Positions 49,302-61,337 of a DNA stretch of 64,000 nt are shown piece after piece. Positions within the stretch are counted from its first letter, which is position 1, and each line of letters begins with the position of its first letter. Under the pieces are notes generated by a model, which saw only the letters and a list, made by a program, of their open reading frames with translations, did not search any database and was not told the DNA's origin. Both the position numbers and the translations under genes were made by a program. Origin of the DNA: Asterella californica (lineage: Eukaryota > Streptophyta > Marchantiopsida > Marchantiales > Aytoniaceae); assembly GCA_036924285.1 (NCBI GenBank), contig JAYKYS010000002.1, positions 42,423,501-42,487,500 on the forward strand, in the 5' to 3' direction.

Positions 49302-52300
49302 ATGGATACCCTTACTGATCTAGATGGCACCAGAAATATTAGGAGGAATGAATCGCCCTGGGTCTCCGTGTTAAATCTTTGTAACGCTGCCATTGGAGCC
49401 GGAGTGCTGTCCTTTCCCTACGGTTTCAGGTGGGTGTACCACAGCTCCCTCATTTTCATTCTTTGGATTCACGTGTATCATTCGTTTGCAGCTCCGATCA
49501 CGTACTCTGCATTCGTTCCGAGTGAATCTTGTGTGTACTTGCTCCAATCGATGTTGAAAAGCAACGGACCTGTTGGAATTGCCAACTGGAATTAGCTGAA
49601 CGCGTCAAAGGAGCATGCAGGCTTTTATTTCTCTCGAGAGGGAATGTGAAATCATTCATGGACCGTTCTTCTTTGATTTTATCTATTTTAGTATGAACGA
49701 GCATTTCCGGAGGGCACGTTTATGCAGTTGTTTCTGTACTCGTGTAGCTTGATTTTTTTCACAGCGGGATCCTCTTGATCTTTGACGAAATTCTCCCGTA
49801 AATTGATGCCTGTACTATCTGCTCTACCGGCTGGGTATATTGAATTTGTTCAAGTACGTGACGTGGACTTAGTGCAAGGACCGATCGTCCTATAACCTAC
49901 GATCGGTGCATGACAGCGCCCACTGGTTTTGGCGAGTGACAGTTTGGGTTACAGAATGCAGCAAAGTGGCTGCGATGTTCTAATTTTCGAAGCGCGAAGT
50001 CAGACAGAGATTCCGTGAGCAAGAGAGAAGTCGATGTCGTAGATAGACACTGCGTTCCCATCCCCTAATGAAGCTTGCCAATGGTGTGCGCAGGCAAACC
50101 GGTGTCCTGGGAGGATTATTTTTCACATTTATAGTATGGGTTATCGAGGTTTTCGCATTGTGCCTCTTAGTTAGAGTTGCAGAGAAATATAACTCGGAAT
50201 CGTATCAGGTAATGTTTGCGTGCGAATATTCCTTTCTGCTGTATATTGCATGGATTCAACGGTGGTTCAAATTCCTCTAGAAGTACAGCATTGAGGGTTT
50301 TGCTCATGCGCATACGTCATCTCACCAAGAGATGCAAAATTGTTGTGTTTGCTAGAGCTTGAATGATGCTTTTACGTGTTCTCTTTTCGGATATTTGTAC
50401 GAGTGAGATGATTGATGGGATAATGTAGGACAGGTTTACTGCTACCCTGCTCGTTTTAGGACAGTTTGTTCCTAATTCTGCTCAGCAAGATTGTGACGTA
50501 CTCTCAGACAAATCTCAAGAATACCGTATAGTCATTATATACACTCTCTGTATATTCTCTTGTTACCAAGATATATTCTCTTGTTACACCTCTGTTTGCT
50601 ACCCATTATGTAATTCTCTGGGTTCCTTGGGTTTGATAAAAGAAGTTTCACAAAGAAAATAAATTCAGTGTGAGCGTGGTTCTTGATAAAAACTGCTTTA
50701 CTCATGTACCGACATATATTCTCTTGTTATAGAATTCAGGGGCTACCTTAAGTTTATGCCGATACTTCTTGCATCTGCTGCTAGCCACATAGACCGAAAT
50801 TCTTGTTAGCAGCTGACAAACCTTAAAACAGATCATTTGTTAACTCAACAAATGAACTAACAGATTATTGGTTCCCCTTTCAATACTTGAATCATCCTAA
50901 TACCTGTCCAAACATTTGTCATCTCGACAAATGAAGCGTAACCATTTGTGGCTCACTTTTGTTGGATGCTGAGGTTGCAGGGTTCTAGTTTGCTCTCGTG
51001 TTGTAGAACAGTTAGTGATTGGCCTGAAAGGATCCTGGCACTAAATTTTGCGTGCCTTTGACAGAAATTGGTACTCACAGTGCTCGGGTCCAACATGGCA
51101 ATCGTTACTTCCGTGACCATGGCCACATTCTTGGTCGGGTCCATGATTTCTTACCTGATAATTACAGGTACTCTCCCCAAAGCCGAGTTCTGTACGGAAA
51201 TGGTTGAAGATCGAACATCAGATCAAATCTTACATGTCATGGACCCTGTTCGCAACCCTTCCTTTCCAGGATTGATCAATCTGTGCCTTTGGCACTTTGA
51301 CCCACACAAGTTGAACCCACTGGCTACTATCGATCTAACTGGTGATTCAACTGGTCTGTCAAATGTGCATCTGTGGGTTTGGATTGGACTTGATAATCTT
51401 CTCAACTGTTTCCTCACTCCATGTCGAGTCTGTGTTTTTAAGCTCTAAAGCTTGGATAGAGTAAGCTTTTATCTTGTAGACTAGTCTGGAGGTCTGGGAG
51501 AGCTGCGCAGCAGTTTCCTGGTTGATCCACTCTAGACGTAGACTTCAGCCATGTGAATGCATCAGGATTTTCTTCCTGTCTAGAAATTGCGTGTATATTC
51601 CAGTGGATATTTTGAGTTTGAGAAACGAGGGAGATCATACACTTTCTCCCACTAAGACTTTCATGGTCGTCACAATGGTTCCAGCAAATGGTGCTTTCTG
51701 CCTTGGGACCCAGTATGGCTGTTCTCACCTCTTTGGTTATGCTCATTTTAACCTGTGGTGGCGCTATATCGTATCTGCTCATTACAGGTAATCACTTAGT
51801 ACTGTCATCCCGCTTGTAGTGGAAAACCTGTGCGTTAGCTGGTTTTCCACTACTCGCATGATGCAGTAAGTAGACCGAAATCCCGTCCTTGGAGTTTTGT
51901 GTCGTAGTGCATGCGAACAAGAGTCTTTTCGGCTACCTTGAGCACGAATGGAGTTCACGTTATTGTTTGGATGTTTCCAGGAGATGTGTTCCAACCTATC
52001 TTTGCTCGTCTGTTTGGGGAGAGCTCCATTCTGGCGAATCGCAGGCACCAAACTTAACCTTAAACATGCTATCAGGATCTAGCTGGAAGTAGTCTAGAAG
52101 CGGAAAGCGTTAGAGTCTCTTACACTCGTTCCTTTCTGGTTTTTGAGCCGTAGGGGGCGTACACCAACTTGCTTTTCCTGGTCGTCAGAGTAGATTTGAG
52201 TAATTAAAATTCGATGTATTTGTAGGAGTTTTTGGTAAGGTATCCTCGTTTGTTAACTTAGAGAAATTGGACGCTTGTGATTGCAGAGTGGTAATTATCA

Positions 52301-54741
52301 TCTTTGCCTTCGTGGTGATACTGCCCCTGGCGTTAAGGAAGACTTTGAAGGAACTTAAACACAGCAGCGTCGTATCAGTGAGTACTCCTTCTTTATATCG
52401 ATGTTTTGGGGTTACCTAAGTGTGTGGGCGAAATGGCTGTTTCTCCGGAAACTGCTTTTCGTGTTTACCAAGATATACCTCTTTATACCGATGTTTTCGC
52501 CTTCCTCTACCTTTCAGCTGCTTTAGACCACCGTATCGTCTGGTCTACCCTTGCTGCCGTAAGAAGAGAGCCAAGTCTGGAGAGAGAGACATGCATCAGG
52601 AAGACTCAACCGGGATGGATAAAGTACTATCCAAACTTTAAATGGTCATCGGCCACCCAAAGTAAATAATTGTTGGTTGAGATTGAAAGCCCTGCTAGGC
52701 CAGGAAATTATCGAGGGTACAAGGCATTCTTAAGAGGCAACGTTTGGAATGGCTGACGGTTTGTTTCAGTCTTAGATAAAGCTAACAAGATGTATCATAT
52801 CCAGCAAAGTTTCGGGGTGTAGATAACTGTAGATAAAGAACATGATACTGGAACAAAAATGAGATGTGGAATAGGAGCTAGTTTTCTAAGAGTCTGACGT
52901 TTCCCGAACCGTGCAGGTTTTCATGCTCACCTACTTGACCGTTGCATTAGTGATCATTGGAGTTAAAAAGTTGATCAACGAGGGTATTCCATCTGATGTA
53001 AGACCGCTTGATACGAAGTTCTTGGCTTTAGACTGGAATCCCTAGGAACATGCTGAAAACGTTTTAGTGACCAAAATTAACCAAAAGCTTTTACTTGGAA
53101 TTGTCAACTCGCATAATTAGTTCTTGTTTGTTCAGTAACAAAAGAACTTCAACTTGGCATCCAATCTTCCATGGCAGATTTTGATCTGGGAAGCTGGACA
53201 ACATGCCTTCATCATAATAGACATCGTTGTCTTTGCCTTCCAATGTCATATCCAGGTACGTATTAAGAGTCACTTTGTTTTTCTTCGCTTGTTTTTGTAC
53301 GCTTCAGTTCTCTGGTTAAGATGTTTAGAGAGGAACATAGAGTATCCTTAAGTTGGATACTGTTAAAGCTGTGCAACAGGTCGTTCTCATCTTCGCTGAG
53401 CTTGCTGAAATGCCGAAACCGTTTTTCGGTCGGGGAGAAGGGGTGCTTGAAGAACGCCTCTTGGATGATGAAGTTGTGTACGAAATATCGTCGAGACGAA
53501 GGTCAGAACGACTGAAGCGGATGGATGCAGTTATTTTCGTTTCTATGTCAATATGCTTCATCGGTTACTGCATGGTACGTTACCCATTTCATTCTTTACT
53601 AAGATCCTTGCTAAATATTGCTAAATATCTTAGTCTTTACTTCTGAGCCTATACAGCGGACAGTCCTCGTGATGGCTAGATATGGGAGGATAAAAGTTGC
53701 AGGTCCTGAACACGTTTTACTCTTGACTCTTGACAGGTTGGGGAGTTCGGATACCTCATTTTCCCGGATGTAAAAAGCGACGTTTTGAAGAGTTTCGGCG
53801 ACTCTAACCCGTTCATGAGCTTCGCTCGCATCGGCATGGCTGCGGTAAGGGAACTGTGCCTAGTGCTGGAGATAACCCTATGTGCAGCGTCTGAAAAGTT
53901 CACTTACCTGTTGCTCCTTTGTGAGCACTAAATGACACAGGACCGTTTGTCTTAGGTCAGGTTGTTCCGAAGTGACTTTCCACCCATATCGTAACAGGGA
54001 ACCTGCCTTAAAAGCTTCTGTAATCTTACTTCACAAGAGTTTTCACCGCTAAGCTTCTGTAATCTTGATTCAAGAGTGTTCATCGGTGAACCTCTGCAGG
54101 TTGCTATGGTCTGCTATCCATTGCAGTCCCATCCTGCTCGCTCCATTGTTGACGACGCTTGGAAGAAAGTCATGAAAGCATCCCCTTTCTCGGACACTCG
54201 GCATTTTGTAATTACGATGTTCTTCTTTCTTTCCACGCTGGGAGTTGCGCTCGCGATCAGTGATCTTGGAACGGTAAGATTCGACCACTGGCAAGTCCTT
54301 TCGTTTCCTCATCCACTCACTGACCAATGATTTCTTCCTCCACTCTCGCAAGTCATCAATCTCCAATAATTTGTGAGTTACACAAGTCAAGAAGGTCTTC
54401 GTCAGGATAGAACTGTAAATTTTGTCAATCAGTAAAGACCGTTCAGAGCACTAACCATATCAAGGTTTGAACTGATTATGTTACAGGTATTCTCCATAGT
54501 TGGATCAACAGGTGGTGTCATGGTAGTGTTTATAATTCCAGGCGTACTGCTCATTAGAGGCATCTACAGTCCGCCTGTTGGATTTGTTGACCAATATGCA
54601 GATGGTCTAAAGTTGAATCCCAGAGCGAGGACAAGGTCCGAGAGATGCGTTCAGATAGTAGGAGGCACTCTGATCATAGCTTTTGGGTTGCTGATATTCA
54701 TTGCCACGACTTATGTCACTGCCACAGGCCTGATAAGTTGA
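49302..54741 (+). CDS. Amino-acid/auxin permease family (SLC38-like) transporter, 11 coding exons
   Basis: Coding exons by splice signals and frame: 49302-49429, 50094-50208, then 51065-51167 or 51685-51787, then 51981-52044, 52287-52377 (start uncertain by one base), 52917-52997, 53145-53255, 53380-53574, 53737-53844, 54100-54273 and 54487-54741. Joined with one of the two alternative exons, the frame stays open for about 474 residues, normal for the family. The N-terminus has the signature LNLCNAAIGAGVLSFPYGFRQTG (first membrane helix, split at FR by intron 1). About eleven hydrophobic segments follow, with a charged loop in exon 8. Family members move amino acids across the plasma or vacuolar membrane with H+ or Na+. 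All introns look GT-AG except that after 52044, which would need a GC donor. Substrate and membrane are not evident from sequence. Confidence 0.88.
50833..50933 (+). repeat. Two small ATTTGT hairpins in the intron before exon 3A
   Basis: TCATTTGTT (50833-50841) pairs with 50847-50855 around the loop AACTC. CATTTGTC (50913-50920) pairs with 50926-50933 around the loop ATCTC. A third CATTTGT without a partner follows at about 50943. Their similarity and position suggest a splicing-related structure, which is an inference. Confidence 0.55.
51065..51167 (+). other. Alternative exon 3A of the transporter
   Basis: 103 nt between TTGACAG and GTACTC, entering in phase 0 and leaving after one base. 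It encodes KLVLTVLGSNMAIVTSVTMA and then a hydrophobic run ending SYLIIT, corresponding to about the third membrane helix. It is homologous to exon 3B: 16 of 34 codons encode identical residues. Exon 2 ends in ESYQ, which joins either version. Confidence 0.85.
51685..51787 (+). other. Alternative exon 3B of the transporter
   Basis: 103 nt between GGTTCCAG and GTAATC, with the same length and phases as 3A. It encodes QMVLSALGPSMAVLTSLVML and then a hydrophobic run ending SYLLIT. Using 3A and 3B together, or skipping both, shifts the frame. Confidence 0.85.
51816..51853 (+). repeat. 13-bp perfect hairpin just after exon 3B
   Basis: GTAGTGGAAAACC (51816-51828) pairs with GGTTTTCCACTAC (51841-51853) across a 12-nt loop, starting 29 nt after the exon 3B end. 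Confidence 0.85.
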
Positions 54742-55928
54742 AAAATTGAAAAGTTGCAGCTCCCCTCTTTAAGTTTAGAGTGTGTGGTCGTGCCATATAG
54801 TTAAACCCCGTTGTGTCTGTAAGAACTCTTCTAACCAGGAGCAGCTCTTTTCGCTAGTTTGCTGTCGTGGAGCAAAAGTATTAAACGTTAGGAACGCTTC
54901 TGATGGTAAAACCTTCATGCGACTATGGAGTCTGCGAAGTAAGGGCTTAAATCAAAGCTCCTCACTAGCTGTACACTTTATAATTCACTTCAGAATCAAC
55001 TGTTTAGTACTGATAGAGTAATCACTTCAAAATCAACTGTTTAGACTGATAGAGAAATGTAGAGATAAGTTTCTAAGAATTTCTTGGCACAGAAAAGAAT
55101 GTCTTCTATAACCTCAAGTAGGCGGTGAAGGAAAAAGGATTATTCCTTTCCTTGCTTTTATACCCACACCGGGGGTCAAGAGGGAATTGTACTTCCCACT
55201 TGGGCGCAATATGCTTTTCTGCACTCTTGTGTATTATCCGTGCCTCTTCTAACTCTTGTGGCTATGGGAGGATTGAAGATGCCCGATTGTTCTAAATTTC
55301 AAACAGCGAGCCACTGAAGTTTGATACGCCTTCTCAACTTCGTCTGATCACTTTCCCTAATATGTATAGCCTCCCTCCTCGTTGGGTGCTCATGAAGTAA
55401 GAGAGCTGGTTGAGGTGCGTGCGACAGGAGAGTGTTCTGTTGCATGCTCCGTGTGTATCGGTAGTACACCTATCATTACTTACAGCTCTGTCCAGGACAA
55501 TTGTTCAGACAATGGGCTCTAACCTCCATGGAGGAGTGACGCTCTTGTGTTGCGAATGTTGTTTCGATTATTCCAGTATGCTTCATGACTGTTTCTCCGA
55601 AAGTCTGCGTATTGTTTTCTGCTCTTTGCTTTTCGCCTACCGTTAGGAACCGCATAATGTACTTGCCATTTCTCCTGCACTTCCCCTAGCCGGGGATACG
55701 ATCTTGGAATGGTGCTTTCACTACACATCGCATATTTCCCCTTGGTTCAGACCTCGGTTCGATTTATTCGCGAACTTGTCGAACCAAATTAACTAGCATA
55801 CATGTTCACCACTCCTTTTTACTTTCTACTTGCATGGGTTCAAAACTATTTGGGGTTACTTGAGTGTGCCGGAAGCTACTGTTTTCTCTGAAAATTGCTT
55901 TGCCCGTGTATAATGAATAAATATAATA
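54742..55928. other. 3' region of the transporter gene and intergenic DNA
   Basis: The likely 3' UTR is followed by unassigned sequence. Overlapping short frames at 55.4-55.7 kb show no family resemblance. Confidence 0.45.
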
Positions 55929-56243
55929 TAATATGCATGCAACATTAACTTCTAGGGAACAGTTATCCCCTTATTATATAGTTTTATACTGAATTTAAAT
56001 AATATATTAGAATATTTATAAATGATAAATATTAAATTTAACTTTGGATGCAACCCATAAAGAGAGGAAACTCGAATGCGCTTCCAACTATATATATGTG
56101 AAAGGTTGGAAGTAAATAAAAGGAATAAAATAATATTGGAAATAAATAATAGAAAAAAAATCAAATGCATATTCACCCTCTTCAGAATGGGGAGGAGGGT
56201 GAATGTACATGGTTTGTTACGAAGAGGGTGAATATGCATGCAT
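55929..56243 (+). repeat. Twin-hairpin dispersed repeat, copy E
   Basis: It starts AATATGCATGCAACATTAAC and contains AACCCATAAAG and ATGCGCTTCCAAC. Hairpin 2 (TTCACCCTC with GAGGGTGAA) is at about 56171-56203. It ends GGTGAATATGCATGC. Hairpin 1 is degraded. A partial duplicate of the end follows. Confidence 0.75.
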
Positions 56244-56892
56244 ATCAATGCTTAAATATGCATGCTTCTTGAGACTAGAGACAAGCAAAAAGACAAATAA
56301 TAAAGTGAATATAAAACTCCGGATGGATGCTTCTTGAGACTGGAGACAAGCAAAAGAACCAACAATAAAGTAAATATAGAACTCCGGATGGATATTGATC
56401 GACAGTGGTGGGAGTAAATTGCGCATTGAATAGATTAGTCCCCATGTTCGGTTCGATACTATCATATCAAATATAGAGATTAATTTATGTGTTAATAAAT
56501 AGTATAAATAAATTTTGTAATATGTAAAGTGAAACTTGAAAATTCAGATATGCACGACTGCCTCACTCTGGAATGTACATGAATAGACACTCTGATAGAG
56601 AGCAATTATCCCAGAACTATTTCACTACGCAATGAAAGTCAAAACAGAAATTAAGCATTTACCACCAAACATCTCACGCCGCATGACAAAAGAGTTCCAT
56701 AACTTTCCTGACCGGATGGGGAAAGTGATTACTAGCTGCACACAAGGGCTGTGTTACGGATTCAGGTGTCCTAGGCTGCCATCCTCCTCAGTACATCATC
56801 CTCGTCTGAGATAAGATGTAACTATACTCGCCGAGGAGAATCATGAAACTACACTAAGTATGTGATTACGGGATTTATGTAAACCCTAAACA
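56244..56892. other. Intergenic, with a short local duplication
   Basis: Two similar ~60-bp units near 56260-56320 and 56325-56390 share CTTCTTGAGACT and AACTCCGGATGGAT. No gene. Confidence 0.6.
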
Positions 56893-56902
56893 CGACAGGG
56901 GA

Positions 56903-57465
56903 AAGTGAAACACGGCGCAATGAATAGCCAACGGATGGAAAGACCCCATCAAGCCTTACAAAGGAAAGAAGGAGCCGAAGGGACAAGTAACCAACGCCTC
57001 GAAGGAGGAAGAATACATAGGCTAAACCCCGCTATTAGTAGATTTAAGATCTTTTATTGTTCTTAAAATATCACGCATCAATAAGTCGAAAAATTCTGCA
57101 TACAACAGTAACACATGAAGTAACATCACCTGCTGCAATTACTCTCCTGTGCACTACATCTGCTAAAGTTCTCAATAGAGTAATGGAAACTCACTCTCCT
57201 AAAAACATAATATAAAAAAAAGAGAAAGTGATACATCTGACGCTTCTCGTGATAGACTCAGGCACAATCTCCAATAAAAACATCGAATTCCGAGATTGTC
57301 GATCCATATATCTCTAAGACTAAGAGGATGAAACGATGTCTCACTTGCATACCCATGTACTTGATCATCTTCGCTATTGCCGTCACGCTTGCATCTCATC
57401 CTGAGAGATGAGTGATCACTTATGTCGTCACCGAGTCCAGTGTAGGATCCGTGACAACCACGTCT
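56903..57465 (-). mobile_element. LINE copy 2, 5'-truncated
   Basis: The minus-strand match to LINE copy 1 runs from within its nuclease-like domain (57465) through the 3' tail to GGCTATTCATTG (about 56917). Homology to copy 1 stops abruptly at about 57463. A 10-bp near-duplicate, GACAGGGGAA (56893-56902) and GACAGGAGAA (57466-57475), flanks it and may be the target-site duplication. Confidence 0.75.
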
Positions 57466-57475
57466 GACAGGAGAA

Positions 57476-58019
57476 CTGTTGGTTGTTGGTTTGCAGTTAG
57501 TGTTATAGTGCAATTCTTCTCTCCACTGACTCATTTCATCCCATCAGTGCGGGATGAGCTTACACTGGTTTCACCACGAGACAATCAAAGTATATCTCCA
57601 CTAGCACTTGATATTTGGATCTGAAAATTACACTACCCACTATCCCATTCTACATGAGCTACAAGATTTGTGGATCTCCATCACGACTTCCAACTGAATC
57701 TGCAGCCACTTTCTGTTGGAAAATTGATTTTAAAGTTTTACGTAGTCTAGCACGCATCGATCCTTTAACTCATATTCGACGAAGAAACCACAGTGCAACA
57801 CGATGAGAAGGTTCATACAGAGCCGAGCAATTACGCATGGTTGCAGATCAAAACACCGCAAGATTTAAGGATATATGTACTAAAGAAAGTTGCATATACT
57901 TGATCAAGTCGTGGCACCAAAAGACTAGTGGATCTCTCCTCTACGCCTAAACTCTTACATGACTTGTCTCTTGACGAGACTAATCCATAGATGATCGCGA
58001 TGGTAGCCATCTGATCACG
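57476..58019. other. Unassigned sequence
   Basis: Short frames on both strands. The minus-strand frame 58028-57831 looks coding-like and could be part of a LINE or other retroelement, but I could not place it. Confidence 0.4.
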
Positions 58020-58024
58020 TCTTA

Positions 58025-58245
58025 GCAACTATATACCGAAGATCGGTGTCCAAAATAGTTTAGCCTACAGTCCTCTAAGAAAAAAGTCGTGAGTTTAATT
58101 CTTGCGGATACGGTTGGAGGTGCATACACTATAAACTGTTAATGAAGCTTGTGGTCCGAGTGCCGCTGTGGTGGACTCACATGGACATTCCCATTGTCCA
58201 CGAAGACACCAAGGAAAAATAATAACATTTATCATTTATCATATC
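58025..58245 (+). mobile_element. SINE-like repeat, copy 1
   Basis: Shares about 220 bp, inverted, with 60715-60955: ATCGGTGT(C/T)C near the start, CAGTCCTCTAAGAAAAAAGT, GGTTGGAGGTGCA and ATAATAACATTTATCATTTATC at the end. AGTTTAGCCTACAG and GAGTTTAATTCT are degraded A- and B-box-like words at about 35-nt spacing. Classification as a tRNA-derived SINE is tentative. Confidence 0.55.
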
Positions 58246-58639
58246 GTTCTAGCTCTCTAAGGTTCTGAAATGAACAGTTTTAAGATGTGAAAGTATTGTC
58301 GCAGGGTTTGTTACATTGAGAACACTTCGGGTCTCTCGTCTGTCCAACCACTTACGACATTCACCATGATGGACGTGCCGCATGTATTGGCTATGATAAC
58401 CACGAACTCCCAAACCCTGGATTGCATGGGAGATTTTGAAAAAACCATTGCCAGACTCAAGGACAAAATTTACTAGTATCTATAGAGCAACTAAGCAAGG
58501 TAACAATTCGAAGAGTGGCACGACCATGTAGAAATTTTTCACGACAGAAAATTTGGAACATCACCAAAATCTAGTGCACTTTCAGAGCCATGTAAGTTGC
58601 CACCATGCCATGAGATTCACAGCATGCAATTTAACTAGA

Positions 58640-58740
58640 GGTGTGCATATAATATTCACCTCTTCCAAGTTCGGAAAGAGTGCAAACATTCACGCTTCTT
58701 AATTTATATTTTGAGGAAGAGTTAAGAAATAAATTAAAAA
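58640..58740 (-). repeat. Twin-hairpin dispersed repeat, copy F (end only)
   Basis: Reverse orientation: ATTCACCTCTTCCAAGTTCGG (hairpin 2) is followed by CTTCTTAATTTATA with AAGAAATAAATTAA (hairpin 1). Confidence 0.65.
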
Positions 58741-59194
58741 GTTTGTAATGAGATTTAATGATGCGTGGAGTCATTCCTTTTATGACATCATTGGACCACT
58801 TGTGTGTACTGTATTCATGGGCTTTGCTCCCTCTTGTAACAGGTGTATACTTCACGTAACATAGAGTTGTTTTTAATGATTTAATTTAAAGATTTTCTTT
58901 ATAGTTTCTTGTAACATGTGCATACTTCACGTAAAAAATAATTATTTCTAGTAATTTAAATTTAGACACTTTGGTTTTAACTATATTATCAATTTATTCT
59001 AAATCAATGTTCAGTTTTGATGTGTCAGTTTCTTCTAAATCATCGTTCAGTTTTGATATTTTCTGTATTTTACCCCACTAAGGTTTAAGTATACTAACCG
59101 CGTTGCTGGCCAGTTAGTAATGATAAATTTCTTAGCTGTGTTGCCTTTTGTTTTCTTCTTCTCTTTACAGAAGTGCACTTTGCATGCATGCACA

Positions 59195-59420
59195 GAGGTT
59201 ATTCATTGGTTATTCACATCTCTTCCATCTGAAGATGGAAGAGAGCTGTAAGCTTAATTTATTACCTAACTTTTTGATGAGAAGGGTTAAATAATAAATT
59301 AATGTATTAATTAATGAATGATTATGATCAAGTTAGCTCACGCAATTGTACTCTTTGAATCGCAAAGTCCTGCAATGCACTTATGGGTTCTCTAACTACG
59401 TTTCTACGTTTTCAGTAACA
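59195..59420 (-). repeat. Twin-hairpin dispersed repeat, copy G
   Basis: Reverse orientation. Hairpin 2 is CTCTTCCATCTGAAGATGGAAGAG. Hairpin 1 is AATTTATTACCTAAC with GGTTAAATAATAAATT. CTTATGGGTT, the complement of the family word AACCCATAAG, lies beyond. Confidence 0.75.
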
Positions 59421-60289
59421 ACTAACATTTGATATTTATTATTATTATGATTTTTTTAAATAAAATATTTAAATAACAATTATAATATTATTTATAACAT
59501 AAAAAGAGCAATTTCAACATAAAAAGAGCAAAAATTTCTGAGAATCGATAGAACATAGTTATTAACTCAACATAGCATCTAGCGTAACGGTAATCAACTG
59601 TCGGCTTCCTGTAATCAACATGGTCTACGTATTACTTTTGGCGCAAGATTTGGTCGAACTAGTCATTTGACACATCGGCTTGGTAAAGCCAAAACCTCTT
59701 CAATGCTCACAACTGCGCTATTTTTCTATTAAAATATTGAGAATATTTTTGTTTTCATTTTTGAATTGATGGATTTGTACATACGAGAAAAATCATATGT
59801 TAAAGAAATCAAATGCGGATAGTCACTTCACTTAACCATGTCATGATATTACTGATACACTTCAATGTACCAACACGTTGGATGTTTGTGAACATTGTAC
59901 TGACGGAAGGTTAAACATTATTGTTCATTGATGTCAAGTTGAATATATTTCTATCCATCTTAACAGAAGGATTGGTACTAACATATCACTGCGCCCATAA
60001 ACAATGCAGGTTCATAAGCTTAATTCTCTCATCTCAGAGTTCAAATTATATTATGTGGTGATTTGAGTCTGTTTGACCTTACAAAAGTTTGATACTTGCA
60101 CGTCATGTATCATTACGTGCAGGCTAAACATCTTTATAGAGAAAGAAATAGTCTCTCTGTCGTTTTCTAGGTTTTGTCTTTTCTCAAATAGCTATGTTTA
60201 GTAATAACTAAAATAGTATCAATCCCGCTTGCTTTATCGGATAACATGCAGATAACATGCAGATCTTTGCAGATAACATGCATAGTAAG

Positions 60290-60575
60290 TTGATTAGAAA
60301 ATTTGCATTTTATTATGAATATTAAATATTAATCGCATCTAGAAGTCAAGACATAAACCATAAAGAAAGTGAAGACAGATGCACATTTAATAATATAAGT
60401 GCGAAAGACAACTAGCAATTCAACCAGTAAAACCATTTACTCTAAATATTAATTCAACTAAATTATTAATTTATTACTTAACCTTTTATCACACAAAACT
60501 AAATAATAAATTAAACCTTACATATGCACCTCCTCCATCAGAAGATGGAGAAAGTGAATATGCAAACAAGACTCC
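60290..60575 (+). repeat. Twin-hairpin dispersed repeat, copy H
   Basis: Contains AAACCATAAAG. Hairpin 1 is TTAATTTATTACTTAACC with ACTAAATAATAAATTAA. Hairpin 2 is CTCCATCAGAAGATGGAG, ending GTGAATATGCA. Just upstream, GATAACATGCA is repeated three times (about 60240-60290). Confidence 0.7.
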
Positions 60576-60714
60576 TTGAATACATACGCGCGTTACTGTA
60601 TCGGTTTATTTCAATCTCCAATTTATTCAACAGCACTACAATTCGTTTTCCTTAGTTCTATAGCTATTTTTTCATCTTTATGAAAGACTAGTAAAGCACT
60701 CCACACAACACTTG

Positions 60715-60955
60715 CTGCGGTTAAATGATAAATGATAATGTTATTATCTGTCCCTTGGAGTCTTCACGAACCATAAGACTGTTCATGTGAGTCCATCATA
60801 GTGAGACTCGAAGCAGAAGTTTCGTTAAGAGTTTGCAGCGCGTGCACCTCCAATCGTACCTCCAAGAGATTGAACTTACGACTTTTTTCTTGGAGGACTA
60901 TAAGCTAAACCACTTGGAACACCGATCTTTGGTTATAGAGGTATATCATCCACGT
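60715..60955 (-). mobile_element. SINE-like repeat, copy 2
   Basis: Opposite-strand partner of 58025-58245. On the minus strand the A-box-like GTGGTTTAGCTTATAG and B-box-like GTTCAATCTC are better preserved here. Confidence 0.55.
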
Positions 60956-61337
60956 TTTGGAACTCTTTCATAGAGACAAAGGTATACATTTTCTATTAGA
61001 AAACAGTTTTAAATGTAAGTATTTGTAAATGCATTCCAACTTTCTGACTATTATTTTCACCATGGCCAAGGTTTTATTTTGTCACAACTGAAAAACATCC
61101 ATAAAAAGAATATATATTCATCACCACATTTGAACCATGACGGAAATCAGTTTCTTGTCGAGATAATCCACAATGTACCTCACAAGCGGTAGTCAAGAGT
61201 TTGTAAGAAAACATATTAAATCATACAATCTAAATGAAGAACTTCTGGTCTTTGAGTTGACAATACGATGAGTCAAATGATTATTAGTCGGTTTGCCCAA
61301 TATTCGACAACAACTGCAACAAGATGTAAGTGATGGT

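Noticed and set aside
57831..58028. Minus-strand 65-codon frame as a separate gene
   Set aside because: Short and next to LINE and SINE-like repeats, with no identifiable domain; left as unassigned repeat-like sequence.
26880..60955. True tRNA genes at the A/B-box-like sites
   Set aside because: The boxes are present but no cloverleaf with a proper acceptor stem and anticodon arm can be formed by eye; SINE-like heads explain them better.
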